Positions 41,101-51,581 of a stretch of DNA of 64,000 bases are shown piece after piece (position 1 is the stretch's first letter; the number at the start of each line of letters is the position of its first letter). The notes under the pieces were generated by a model. The model searched no databases. It was not told the DNA's origin and saw only the letters and a list, made by a program, of their open reading frames with translations. The position numbers and the translations under genes were made by a program. The DNA is from Archangium lipolyticum. GTDB taxonomy: Bacteria > Myxococcota > Myxococcia > Myxococcales > Myxococcaceae. The stretch covers positions 62,001 through 126,000 of the forward strand of contig NZ_JANKBZ010000033.1 in assembly GCF_024623785.1 (NCBI RefSeq), in the 5' to 3' direction.

Positions 41101-42490
41101 CCGCCAGCGAGTGGTAGGTGGCCGCGGCGAGGGCCCGCACGGACGTCAGCCCCGGCACCTGCACCGGCAGGGCGCGCAGGGTGAGGGTGCCATCGCCCAG
41201 CTGGCCATAGTCGTTCTGGCCCCAGGTCCACACCGTGCCGTCCGACCCGCGTACGGCGAGGGCATGCAGCTCTCCGGAGGCGATCTGCGCCACGCCGGAG
41301 AGGCCCTGCACCTGACCCGGAAGGGGGCGCCAGCTGGCGCTGCCATTGCCGAGCTGGCCGGAGTTGTTGAGGCCCCAGCCCCGCACGGTGTTGTCGCCCA
41401 GCGCGAGCAGCGAATAGGAGTTGCCGCAGGCGATGGCCTGCACGTCCAGGAGCTCGGGCACCCGGATGGCGACGCGCTGCACGCTGGCCCCCGCCGCGCT
41501 CACCTGCCCCAGGCTGTTGTCGCCCCAGGCCCACACCGTGCCGTCGATGCGCCGGGCGAGGGAGTGGTAGGAGCCACTGGCGAGGGCCGTGATGTTCGAG
41601 AGGCCGAGGACCCGCGTCGGCGTGGTGGACGGGGCGGCGCCCTCGTTGCCAAGCTGGCCGTACGTGTTGTCACCCCAGGCCCACACCACGCCGTTGGCGT
41701 CCACCGCCAGGCTGTGGGCCCACCCGCCAGCGATGGCGCTGATGCCCGTGAGGCCGGAGATCCGCACCGCCCTGGCATGCGTGGCGGCGGTGTCATCGCC
41801 GAGCTGGCCGAAGTAGTTGCTGCCCCAGCCCCACACGGTGCCGTCCTGGAGCAGGGCCAGGCCATGGGAGTCACCCGCGGCGATGGCCTTCACGTCCGCC
41901 AGCCCCAGCACCTGCACGGGTGAGACGCTCGAGGTGGTGGTGCCATCCCCGAGCTGGCTGGCGTCGTTGGCGCCCCAGGCCCACACCGTGCCATCCGCCT
42001 TCAGCGCCAGCGAGTACGTGTTGCCCGCGGCGATGGCCTTCACGCTCGTCAGCCCCGGCACCTGCACGGGAGTCAGCCGCTGGCTGGTGGTGCCATCCCC
42101 GAGCTGCCCCTCGCCGTTGCCACCCCAGGCCCACACCGTGCCATCCGCCTTCAGCGCCAGCGAGTGCGTGTTGCCCGCGGCCACGGCCGTGATGCCCGTG
42201 AGCCCCTGCACCTGCACCGGGCTCAGCCGCTGGGCGGTGGTGCCGTCCCCGAGCTGGCCCTGGCTGTTGATGCCCCAGCTCCACACCGTGTCCGCCGGCG
42301 TCACGAACAGGGAATGACCCGACCCACCGGCCAACCGGTACGGCCGGCCCTGCACGATGATGGCGGGAGCGCGCTGCGAGGCCAGCGTCCGCTCATCGCC
42401 CTCTCCGCCCGCGTCACACGCGGCAAACAGCGAGGTCACGAGCAGCAGGAGCGTGACTCCCAGGCTCCTCGACACGGTACTCCCCATCAT
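38165..42490 (-). CDS. Giant lipoprotein of 28 RCC1 repeats
   Basis: 1441 residues. Signal peptide with lipobox LFAAC (Cys ~25), so membrane-anchored, likely on the outer membrane surface. From residue ~55 to the C-terminus it consists of RCC1 units of ~50 residues. Each carries the core VWAWGxNxxGQLGDGTT and a second motif VxAIAAGxxHSLAL. I count 28 units, some degenerate (for example VSAWGLNINGQSSKPG, LLTWGSNEYGQLAEAST). RCC1 forms seven-bladed propellers, so 28 could give four in a row. No enzymatic domain. Likely roles are binding and adhesion; a guanine-exchange function is unlikely. Start supported by a GAGGAA site; a second ATG directly follows. Confidence 0.9.
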   Translation of the reverse strand: MMGSTVSRSLGVTLLLLVTSLFAACDAGGEGDERTLASQRAPAIIVQGRPYRLAGGSGHSLFVTPADTVWSWGINSQGQLGDGTTAQRLSPVQVQGLTGITAVAAGNTHSLALKADGTVWAWGGNGEGQLGDGTTSQRLTPVQVPGLTSVKAIAAGNTYSLALKADGTVWAWGANDASQLGDGTTTSSVSPVQVLGLADVKAIAAGDSHGLALLQDGTVWGWGSNYFGQLGDDTAATHARAVRISGLTGISAIAGGWAHSLAVDANGVVWAWGDNTYGQLGNEGAAPSTTPTRVLGLSNITALASGSYHSLARRIDGTVWAWGDNSLGQVSAAGASVQRVAIRVPELLDVQAIACGNSYSLLALGDNTVRGWGLNNSGQLGNGSASWRPLPGQVQGLSGVAQIASGELHALAVRGSDGTVWTWGQNDYGQLGDGTLTLRALPVQVPGLTSVRALAAATYHSLAVKSDGTVWAWGDNIHGELGDGTNVQRTSPVRVTGLTGVSAVAAGTYHSLALKSDGTVWAWGYDNYGQLGDGAFSGNPRTTAVQVRGLTGVVAVAAGTYHSLALKSDGTVWVWGYNGTGQLGDGTNVSSNLPVQLKGLSGVRSIAAGAYHSVVVKDDGSAWSWGDNTYGQLGDGSTQTQYTPVQVAVVTEGMSVSCRGNHVVVRRTDGTLWAWGRNGQGQLGTGNSTSVNVAVPVPSFSRIAAIAVGARSSLALRTDGTVWAWGDSTYGQLGNGVTSSVFFPVRTRGNPRFSLLASGDHHSLLVRDDNAVWGWGNNGKGQLGTGNTLHRTSPTRVRGLTCVVAVSGGAAYTLALRCDGTVWAWGDNTHGQLGVGSQSSRTTPVQVQGLSNVVSFSAGSSHALAVRSDGTVWAWGLNDSGQLGDGTTLWRNTPVQVRGLLDVMAVSAGAAHSLAVKSDGTVWAWGRNTSGQLGDGTTTSRGLPVLVPELAGATAISAGDSHSLALTGDGSVWGWGDNTSGQLGTGSTDSSYLPVRALELSKVTAIATHHSHSLALLADGSLWSWGGNDFGQLGDGTSHPRFLPTQVPGVSDVVAIAAGYQHTLAQSRDGTLLTWGSNEYGQLAEASTSFRGSPELISGLTDGTALAAGAHHALVLHADGTVSAWGLNINGQSSKPGWVEGLTDVTAIAAGASHNLALRSDGTVWAWGLNEQGQLGDGTRLDRSVPVQVLELSDVKAIAAGAAHSLALRSDGTVWAWGGNTSGQLGDGTTAGSLVPVRVVELAGIVGVAAGDAHSLALREDRTVWAWGGNDFGQLGEGTTQMQLLPVQVVGPSDVQAIVAGAAHSLALDGAGSVWAWGSNASGQLGDGTTVPQPLPVRLETVTSLQGIASGANHSVGLLPDGGLATWGSNAHGELGDGTNDARPQPAGVVGLADVTRVAAGHAFTLALRSDGSVASWGGNLYGTLGNGVMSQRLTPGAVQF
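38170..42335. repeat. Tandem ~150-bp RCC1-coding repeats
   Basis: The DNA inside the RCC1 gene is itself repetitive. Stretches such as CAGGCCCACACCGTGCC and GCCATCGCCGAGCTGGCC recur roughly every 150-160 bp, with some neighbours nearly identical (for example around 40780-41000, where the GTCGCTCTTCAACGCCAGCGA block repeats). Expect recombination, copy-number change or assembly collapse here. Confidence 0.85.
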
Positions 42491-42593
42491 GTGCGTTCCT
42501 CTTCGTTCCCTTGGGAGGGTTTTTCCGGGTATCCAGACCCGGCCTGTTAACCCATGAGCACCGTATATGTAAATAAATGCAGTGTAGATTCAA

Positions 42594-42608
42594 TCGGATG
42601 ACATCCGA
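42594..42608. promoter_or_regulatory. Palindromic operator candidate
   Basis: TCGGATG-A-CATCCGA, a perfect inverted repeat with one central base, sits in a clearly AT-rich patch (about 42560-42600) between the divergent RCC1 and release-factor-like genes, 40 bp before the latter. Position and symmetry suit a dimeric regulator binding site. Confidence 0.45.
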
Positions 42609-42647
42609 CTCGCGGGTATGCCGGAGTGTTACTAGGTTGACGCTTCC

Positions 42648-43025
42648 ATGAATGTCGATCCTTCCCGCCGCCAGGCCGCTCTGGAGGCCCTCGCCCTGGA
42701 CGATGAAGCCCTGCTCAAGGCCTGCGAGGTCGAGTACTTCATCGCCTCCGGCCCGGGCGGCCAGCACCGCAACACCACCGCCAGTGGGGTACGTCTGACC
42801 CATCCCCCCACCGGCCTGTCCGTCACGGGCACCGAGCGCCGCAGCCAGGTGCAGAACAAGGGCGCCGCCCTCGAGCGCCTGCGCGAGGGACTCCAGGCGC
42901 TCACCTACGTGCCCAAGAAGCGCCACAAGACGAAGCCCACCAAGGGCTCGCAGCGGCGCCGTCTGGAGACCAAGAAGCGGGAAGGCGAGAAGAAGGCCCA
43001 GCGCAGCAAGAAGGGCCTCTGGTGA
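42648..43025 (+). CDS. Release-factor-like peptidyl-tRNA hydrolase (GGQ protein)
   Basis: 125 residues, containing only the catalytic domain 3 of class I release factors: GPGGQHRNT with the GGQ that hydrolyses peptidyl-tRNA. It then has [13 protein letters not shown] and a Lys/Arg-rich tail ([29 protein letters not shown] in pieces) that can enter the mRNA channel. No codon-recognition domain. This matches ArfB/C12orf65-type ribosome-rescue factors. Overlaps the next gene by 4 bp (GTGA). Confidence 0.88.
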   Translation: MNVDPSRRQAALEALALDDEALLKACEVEYFIASGPGGQHRNTTASGVRLTHPPTGLSVTGTERRSQVQNKGAALERLREGLQALTYVPKKRHKTKPTKGSQRRRLETKKREGEKKAQRSKKGLW

Positions 43026-43462
43026 AAGGAGCCCACTCCGTGCCCACCCTCGAAGACGCGATCGCCCTGGCCGTGGAGGCCCACCGGGGCCAGCGGGACA
43101 AGGCCGGACAGACGTACATCCTCCACCCCCTGCGGGTGATGCTGCGCCTGGATGGGGAGCTGGAGCGGATGGTGGCCGTCCTGCACGACGTGGTGGAGGA
43201 CTCGCCCTACACACTGGAGCGGCTGCGCGGGCTCGGCTACCCGGAGGAGGTGCTGGGCGCGCTGGAACACCTGACGAAGCGAGAGGGCGAGACGTACGAG
43301 TCCTTCATCGAACGCGTCCGCCCCCACGCGCTCGCGCGCCGGGTGAAGCTGGCGGACCTGGAGGACAACATGGACGTGCGCCGGCTGCCGGCCGTCACCG
43401 CGAAGGACGCCGAGCGGCTGGCCCGCTACCGGGCGGCGTGGGCCCGGCTGAAGGAGGCGTGA
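43022..43462 (+). CDS. Small HD-domain (p)ppGpp-hydrolase-like protein
   Basis: 146 residues from the GTG that overlaps the previous stop; a GTG at 43040 is an alternative. A single HD domain as in SpoT/Mesh1: [20 protein letters not shown] (His), [13 protein letters not shown] (HD plus ED), and [11 protein letters not shown] (the distal Asp). No synthetase or TGS/ACT domains. The expected reaction is pyrophosphate removal from (p)ppGpp or a related nucleotide, inferred from motif agreement with small alarmone hydrolases. Coupling to a ribosome-rescue gene suggests a shared stress context. Confidence 0.82.
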   Translation: MKGAHSVPTLEDAIALAVEAHRGQRDKAGQTYILHPLRVMLRLDGELERMVAVLHDVVEDSPYTLERLRGLGYPEEVLGALEHLTKREGETYESFIERVRPHALARRVKLADLEDNMDVRRLPAVTAKDAERLARYRAAWARLKEA

Positions 43463-43467
43463 GGCGC

Positions 43468-43483
43468 CCGGACCTTCGTCCGG
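43468..43483. terminator. Short hairpin between convergent genes
   Basis: CCGGAC-cttc-GTCCGG: 6-bp stem with a tetraloop in the 22-bp gap between the HD gene and the DUF2378 gene. No U-run; a weak bidirectional terminator at best. Confidence 0.4.
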
Positions 43484-43484
43484 C

Positions 43485-44102
43485 TCACCAGCAGAACTCC
43501 AGCTCGATGCTGAGCTCGCCCGTCTTGCGCGCGCGCACCTTCACGCCCCGCATGCCCAGCTTCGTCGCCATCGAGACCGCCGCACCCTCGTGGTAGGCGA
43601 GCGGCATGAGGGTGCGCTGGATGGCGAGGACGCCACTCTTGGGCCCGGTCCAGGTCACCTCGGGCTTTCCGTAGCTCGTCAACACCCAGTAGAGCGTCTG
43701 CAGGGTGCCCATGATCTGCTGGGGAGGCCCTCCGGCCTGCTGCATCGCCGTCCGCCCGACCGGGGTCTCCATGTAGCTCTCCCCGGCCTTGAAGCCGATC
43801 TGCCGCAGGGCCTCGCCGAAGCCGCCGAACCTGCCGCTCAGCGCCTGGGCCGCGGCGGCGAGCAACAACAGCAGGGAGCGCGTGGGGTAGTTGAAGAACT
43901 CCGCGAAGGACTTCTCCCCGCTCGCGGCCATGCAACGCCGCACCACGGCCTCGCTCTCGCCGAGGTCGCGCACCACCCTCAACGTGGAGGTGAACAGGAA
44001 GCCGCGCGTGGTGTGCTCCGGGGTCGCCAGGCTCAACCGGTGCTGCAGATCCTGCTCCGCATCGTAGGTGCGATCACTGCTTGGTGCCGACTCGGTACTC
44101 AT
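43485..44102 (-). CDS. DUF2378 (TIGR02265) family protein
   Basis: 205 residues from the ATG at 44102. It matches the Myxococcales-restricted paralogous family: TRGFLFTSTLRVVRDLGESEAV near the start, FNYPTRSLLLLLAAAAQAL in the middle, and YMETPVGRTAM before a beta-rich C-terminal half ending in ELSIELEFCW. Members have no proven function. They are soluble and exist as many copies per genome, often near regulators. The open frame extends 17 codons upstream, but no ribosome-binding site supports that. Confidence 0.85.
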   Translation of the reverse strand: MSTESAPSSDRTYDAEQDLQHRLSLATPEHTTRGFLFTSTLRVVRDLGESEAVVRRCMAASGEKSFAEFFNYPTRSLLLLLAAAAQALSGRFGGFGEALRQIGFKAGESYMETPVGRTAMQQAGGPPQQIMGTLQTLYWVLTSYGKPEVTWTGPKSGVLAIQRTLMPLAYHEGAAVSMATKLGMRGVKVRARKTGELSIELEFCW

Positions 44103-44490
44103 GCTCGCTTTCCAGCGGCCTCGAGCTCGGAGAGCGGCGCCGCGCCTCCCCATATTACAACGGGTTTGGGGCGCTGCTCAGGCACAAGAACGTTCCAAAG
44201 CAGACCCGGTGGGGAGGTGCCAGGCATGTGGGAGCGCCCGCCTGCCCGCCCGCTGGTGGAACCATCGAACCTCGGCGGTGGTGAAGGCGGTCCGCCCCGA
44301 CAGCGGGCCGACACGCGGCGGAGGAGCTCTGTCAGTCTTACCGGCTCCCCGCCGATGCACCCTGCCACGGCTCGATAAGACCGCGAAATCACACGCCCTT
44401 TCCGCCGGGCCCCGCTGGCACGTGGGATGCTCTACCCCACTCCGGCAAGGCGGTGGGGGAGGACGGACGGGGTTGGGTGGGGATGGGTCG
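44103..44490. other. Intergenic region, no gene seen; candidate small-RNA source
   Basis: Between two minus-strand genes. Open frames here read as Arg/Pro/Gly-rich noise with no ribosome-binding site. The right end leads into a plus-oriented terminator (next entry) although no plus-strand gene is present, so a short untranslated plus-strand transcript starting within this region is possible. Confidence 0.35.
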
Positions 44491-44528
44491 GGAGGAGCTG
44501 CTGGGGGGCGGCTCCTCCCGATTTTCTT
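44491..44528 (+). terminator. Intrinsic terminator, plus orientation
   Basis: GGGAGGAGC and GCTCCTCCC (44491-44499 and 44512-44520) form a 9-bp stem with a 12-nt G-rich loop, followed by GATTTTCT on the plus strand, one of the few U-runs in this window. On the minus strand it lies 17 bp past the aconitase stop and might also stop that transcript. Confidence 0.7.
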
Positions 44529-44536
44529 GACGTGGA

Positions 44537-47269
<2,733 letters not shown>

Positions 47270-47419
47270 TGTGAGTGCCGTCCTTCCTTACCGTCCGCTG
47301 GGATCGTGCGTCTTCTAGGCCCGTCGAAAGCGGCTTGCAAAGGGTTCCTGCGGGGGATTCCAGAGGCGGACGGTTGGGGGGCTTTCACCGCCCGTCCGGG
47401 TCACCCGGCACACCCATGG

Positions 47420-48613
47420 CTACAGGCCCGGGTCGCCCTCGGGCAGGGAGCGCTCCGCGAGCACCCGGGCGGTCCGCCGCAGGCGCTCGGCGCCGATCCG
47501 CATCAGCGCATCCCGCATGCCCGGCTGGCTGAAGATGTGCCGCTCGCACGCCGAACGATCGAGCCGCAGCAGCAGGCACTGGACGTCCGCCCGCACCATG
47601 GCCGTCACCGGCTTGTCCAGCAGCAGGGAGATCTCCCCGAGCACGTCGCCCTCGCGCAGCACCGGGTAGGGCGTCTCGTGGCCGTCCGGGTGCACATGGT
47701 AGGGGGTGCAACGGCCACGCAGCAGCAGGTAGACGGCGTCTCCGGTGGCTCCGGCGGTGAGCAGCGTCGTGCCCGCCTCCACCCGCTGGAGCCGGAACTC
47801 GCGCGCCACCACCCGCTGCTGCTCGTACGGTAGCAGCGAGAACATCGGGTGGGTGCGCAGCAGGTTGTCCACCGCGCGCCTCCGGCAGAAGGCCTCCACC
47901 ACCCGTATCAGCAGCGGATGCCGGCCGGCGACCTCCACCAGCCGCTCCCTCGTCAGCTCCAGCAGCACGGAGGGCACCGCCGCCACCAGCCCCGCCGACC
48001 GTGGCCCCTCGACCAGCAGCGTCAGCTCCCCGAAGGCCCCGCCCTCCACCACCGAGGGCCCCGCCTGCCGCGAGCCGTCCTCCAGCGTCCGCACGATGTC
48101 CGCGCGCCCCTCCGCCATGAAGACCATCGACGCGCCCGGCTCGCCCTCGCGCACCACCGTCTGGCCGGCCGCGAACGTGCGCACCTCCACCGCGTCGAGC
48201 AGCGCCACGAACGCGTCGCGGTCCAGCATCGAGAAGATGGGCACCGACAACGCCGGGTTCTCCCGCTCCAGCAGGGACTCCAGCTCGGCGGAGGACAGCG
48301 GCCCCGTGCCCTCGTTGGACGGGCTCACGCCCTGGCGCGCGTAGAGGCTCGCGATGAGGGACTGGATGCGGAGGGGGGCCGGTCCGAGCCTCGACAGCGC
48401 CTTGCACGCCACGATGGCGCGCAGCAGTTGGCTGCCATGGGCCCAGGCCTTCGCGAGCCCCTCGTAGCCAGCGAGGGCCTCCTGCGTGCGCCCCTCCGAT
48501 TCGAGTCGCCGGAACTCGGTGAGCGCCACGTCCAGACGCCCCCAAGCGGCCAGTTGCCCGGCTCGATCCCTCTGCCGAAGAAGGCTGTCCGCTCCGTCCG
48601 CCATTTGTCTCAT
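47420..48613 (-). CDS. Protein with two cyclic-nucleotide-binding domains
   Basis: 397 residues; ATG at 48613, with a second at 48604. The first ~110 residues are helical (LTEFRRLESEGRTQEALAGYEGLAKAW), TPR-like. Two cNMP beta-roll domains follow. In the first (~125-240), REGEPGASMVFMAEG and GGAFGELTLLVEGPRSAGLVA contain the phosphate-binding GE...R-A; the second (~255-370) has GDVLGEISLLLDKPVTAMVRA, with T where R normally contacts the phosphate. There is no DNA-binding output, so it probably acts through protein contacts. It lies 150 bp upstream of aconitase in the same direction. Confidence 0.88.
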   Translation of the reverse strand: MRQMADGADSLLRQRDRAGQLAAWGRLDVALTEFRRLESEGRTQEALAGYEGLAKAWAHGSQLLRAIVACKALSRLGPAPLRIQSLIASLYARQGVSPSNEGTGPLSSAELESLLERENPALSVPIFSMLDRDAFVALLDAVEVRTFAAGQTVVREGEPGASMVFMAEGRADIVRTLEDGSRQAGPSVVEGGAFGELTLLVEGPRSAGLVAAVPSVLLELTRERLVEVAGRHPLLIRVVEAFCRRRAVDNLLRTHPMFSLLPYEQQRVVAREFRLQRVEAGTTLLTAGATGDAVYLLLRGRCTPYHVHPDGHETPYPVLREGDVLGEISLLLDKPVTAMVRADVQCLLLRLDRSACERHIFSQPGMRDALMRIGAERLRRTARVLAERSLPEGDPGL

Positions 48614-48757
48614 GTTCTCGGAGAGCGCACGCTACCACCCCGCCCGGAATTGACTAGCGGTGTTTACCGGGTGAACTCCCAGACCGTGCACGCCTTGACC
48701 CTGGAAGCGCGTCACACCGAATCTTGAGAAACAGCAGTGCAACGCGCATGTCCGAGC

Positions 48758-51403
48758 CTACCGTCGGCGCTTCGATGCGGCCCGGGAGGGTGAAGGCAGC
48801 TTCTGCCCGCCGGCCAGTGCCGGGGCGAACAGCTCTCCCACCTTGTCCAGGCGCCGGCGCATCGTGCCGAGGGTGAAGCGGGTGGGATCCAACCGCCGGG
48901 TCACCTCGGACCACTTCAGGGGCGTGGACACCGGAGCGTGCGGCAGGGCGCGCAGCGAGTACGGCGCCACGAGCGTCTTGCCCCAGGCGTTCTGGTCCGC
49001 GTCCAGGTACAGCCGCCCCTGTCTCTGGCTCTTGGCTCGTGCGGTGGTGGCCAGCTCCGGGTGCTTCCGGGCGAGCTCCTCGAACGTCGCGTGGGCGAAC
49101 TCCAGGACCTGCTCGTAGGTGTGCCCGGGAGCGAGCGGCACCAGCACGTGCAGGCCCCGCTTGCCAGAGGTCTTGGGCACGCTGTTCAGTTCCAACCCCT
49201 CCAGGTAGCGCCGCAACGAGGTGGTCAACTGGATGAGGTCATCGAAGGTCCCACTGCCCGGGTCCAGATCGAAGAACACCCAATCCGGCTCCTCCAGGTG
49301 CCCCACCCGGCTCGACCAGATGTGCAGGGTGAGCGCGGACTGGTTGGCGAGCCACAACAGCGACTCGGGCCGGTCCACCACCACGTGGGGCAGGTCTTTC
49401 GTCTCGTGGTGGATGCACGCGGTGGTGAGCCAGTCCGGCGTGCCCTTCACCCCCTGGCGGAAGAAGCCGGGCTCGTCCACTCCGCGCGGCCACTGTTGCA
49501 GCGCGAGCGGCCGTCCGGCGAGCGCCGGCACCATCAGGGGCGCCACGTCCCGGAAGTAGGCGAACACGTCCGCCTTGGTGAAGCCGGGCTCGGGGAAGAG
49601 GACCCGCTCTCCATGGGTGAGCGCCACCAGCGGCGTACGGCCCGCCCTGGAAGTGGTGGCCTCCTGCTCCTTCCGGGCCACGGCGGTCCTGCCCGCGGCC
49701 GCCGTCCCCCGGCGCGCCTTGGTCCCGGTCCGCCGGTGGGGGCCTCGCGCCGTGGACTTCTTCGTGCCCGGCCCACCCACCGGCGTGCTGCGCGGCCGCT
49801 CCCGCACGCACTCCTCGGGGCGCTTGTCGTTGCGCAAACCCTGGAAGGAGGGATGGCGCAGACGGCCATCCTCGGTCCACTCGGTGAAGGCTACCTGGGC
49901 CACGTAGCGCGGCTTCACCCAGCGCGCCTCCTCGTTGCGCAGGGCGTCCCGTACGAAGGGCGCGTCCTCCACCGGCGGCTTCTTCACCACGTCGCGCGAC
50001 AGACGCGTGAGCAGCTCGCGCCGCACCTTCGCGCTGTAGCCCGTGCCCACCTTGCCCGCGTAGTGCCAGCCCTCACCCTCACGCACCGCCACCAGCAGCG
50101 AGCCGAGCTCCGGCCGCTCGTTGGCCATGGGCGTGAACCCCACGATGGCCACCTCCTGGTTGGCCTGCACCTTCAGCTTGAGCCACGTGGCGCTCCGGCC
50201 CGGCGTGTAGGGGCTGCCCACGCGCTTGGCCATGACGCCTTCCCACTCGTTCCGTCTCGCCTCCGCCAGCGCCTCGCTCGCGCTGCCCTCCACCCGCTCG
50301 GCGAGCACCACCGGTGGCTTCACCCGCGCGAGCAGCCGCTCGAGCCGCTCCCGGCGCTCCTCCAGCGGCAGGGCGCGCAGGTCCTCTCCCTCGAGCCACA
50401 GCAGGTCGAAGATGACGAAGCGCTCCTCGGCGCCCTGGCCGAGCAGTTGGAAGCGAGAGCGCCCCTGTGCGTCCAGGGCCACGATTTCTCCGTCCACCAC
50501 CGCCTCGTGCTCGCCGAGCGTCTCGAGCGCCCGGGCAATGGCCGGGAAGCGGAGGGACAGATCCTTCCCGCCGCGCGACTGAAGCGCGACCCTGCCTCCC
50601 TGGAGCCCGGCGAGCGCGCGGAAGCCGTCGTACTTCACCTCGAAGAGCCAGTCGGCCCCCTCGGTGGCGTCCACCTGGGCGAGCGTCGCCAGCATGGGCG
50701 ACCCCACCCGCTCCAGCAGGGCCTCGGGCGTGCGCACCCGTGCCACCCGGCGCGAGGGACTCGCCTTGCGCGCGGACTTCGCCGTGGGCTTCCGGGTGCG
50801 GCGCGTAGGCCCGCGGGTGACGCTCTGCCCGGACTTCACGGACTCGGGGCGCTCCTGCGCGACGTCGTAGCCGGCCCGCTCGGTGCCGTCCTTGGCCTTG
50901 AAGCACAACCACTGCGCCTTCTTCCCGCTGGGACGCGTGCGGATGAGGTGCCACTCCCCCTCGAGCTTCTGTCCGTGCAGCGCCACGTGCAGACGTCCCC
51001 GCGAGAGCTGCTCGGAGGCCTGGCCCGGCGGCACCGTGTCGAAGGTGCCCGAGTCCCAGAGAATCGAATCCCCCGCCCCATAGCTGCCCTCGGGGATGCG
51101 GCCCTCGAAGGTGGCGTAGGCCAGCGGATGGTCTTCGGTCTGCACCGCCAGCCGCTTGTCGGCGGGGTCGTAGCTGGGGCCCTTCGGAATGGCCCAGCTC
51201 ACCAGCACCCCGTCTATCTCCAGCCGCAGATCGTAATGCAGCCGCGTGGCGTCGTGCTTGTGCACCACGAAGACGGGTCCACTCCCACCGCGTGGAGCCG
51301 GAACCTCCGGGGCGGGCTCGGAAGTGCTGGTGAAGTCACGCTTCTCACGGTAGGTACGCAATCGCTCCCGGGCGGAGCCACTGGGTCGTCGAGGGGTCGC
51401 CAT
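48758..51403 (-). CDS. ligD: DNA ligase D (PE-LIG-POL)
   Basis: 881 residues from the ATG at 51403. Multifunctional enzyme of bacterial non-homologous end joining. Order: 3'-phosphoesterase (HKHDATRLHYDLRLEIDGVLVSWAIPKGPS in parts; ~30-190), a basic linker (~200-240), ATP ligase with nucleophile Lys in FEVKYDGFRA (~270-550), a long Arg/Thr/Gly-rich linker (~560-610), then primase/polymerase (THGERVLFPEPGFTKADV, FFDLDPGSGTFDD with catalytic Asp, KTSGKRGLHVLVPL; ~620-870). The same PE-LIG-POL order is known in other proteobacteria. No ku gene lies beside it. Confidence 0.95.
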   Translation of the reverse strand: MATPRRPSGSARERLRTYREKRDFTSTSEPAPEVPAPRGGSGPVFVVHKHDATRLHYDLRLEIDGVLVSWAIPKGPSYDPADKRLAVQTEDHPLAYATFEGRIPEGSYGAGDSILWDSGTFDTVPPGQASEQLSRGRLHVALHGQKLEGEWHLIRTRPSGKKAQWLCFKAKDGTERAGYDVAQERPESVKSGQSVTRGPTRRTRKPTAKSARKASPSRRVARVRTPEALLERVGSPMLATLAQVDATEGADWLFEVKYDGFRALAGLQGGRVALQSRGGKDLSLRFPAIARALETLGEHEAVVDGEIVALDAQGRSRFQLLGQGAEERFVIFDLLWLEGEDLRALPLEERRERLERLLARVKPPVVLAERVEGSASEALAEARRNEWEGVMAKRVGSPYTPGRSATWLKLKVQANQEVAIVGFTPMANERPELGSLLVAVREGEGWHYAGKVGTGYSAKVRRELLTRLSRDVVKKPPVEDAPFVRDALRNEEARWVKPRYVAQVAFTEWTEDGRLRHPSFQGLRNDKRPEECVRERPRSTPVGGPGTKKSTARGPHRRTGTKARRGTAAAGRTAVARKEQEATTSRAGRTPLVALTHGERVLFPEPGFTKADVFAYFRDVAPLMVPALAGRPLALQQWPRGVDEPGFFRQGVKGTPDWLTTACIHHETKDLPHVVVDRPESLLWLANQSALTLHIWSSRVGHLEEPDWVFFDLDPGSGTFDDLIQLTTSLRRYLEGLELNSVPKTSGKRGLHVLVPLAPGHTYEQVLEFAHATFEELARKHPELATTARAKSQRQGRLYLDADQNAWGKTLVAPYSLRALPHAPVSTPLKWSEVTRRLDPTRFTLGTMRRRLDKVGELFAPALAGGQKLPSPSRAASKRRR

Positions 51404-51581
51404 ACCCACAGGGTTGGCACGCCCGGCCGTTCCGGCAAAAGCCCGCCCGGCGGTCCACTGCCCTCCGCTCACGAAGAGACGCGAGGGGAGCTGGCGAGCA
51501 AGCGCCTTGCTGGCTGGGGGTCCCCCACCAGCAAGGCGGAGACATCGTCCAGGGTCAGTCCCCAGTGTACAGTGAAAAGCC

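Noticed and set aside
38285-41923. 1212-codon plus-strand frame across the RCC1 gene
   Set aside because: Gly/Arg/His/Ala-rich periodic translation that mirrors the RCC1 DNA repeats; the minus frame has signal peptide and domains.
38170-42335. CRISPR-like repeat array
   Set aside because: Repeats are ~150 bp, in frame, coding and diverged; no spacers and no cas genes.
44099-44392. 97-codon minus frame in the intergenic region before aconitase
   Set aside because: Arg/Gly/Pro-rich, no ribosome-binding site, overlaps the start of the DUF2378 gene; looks like chance.
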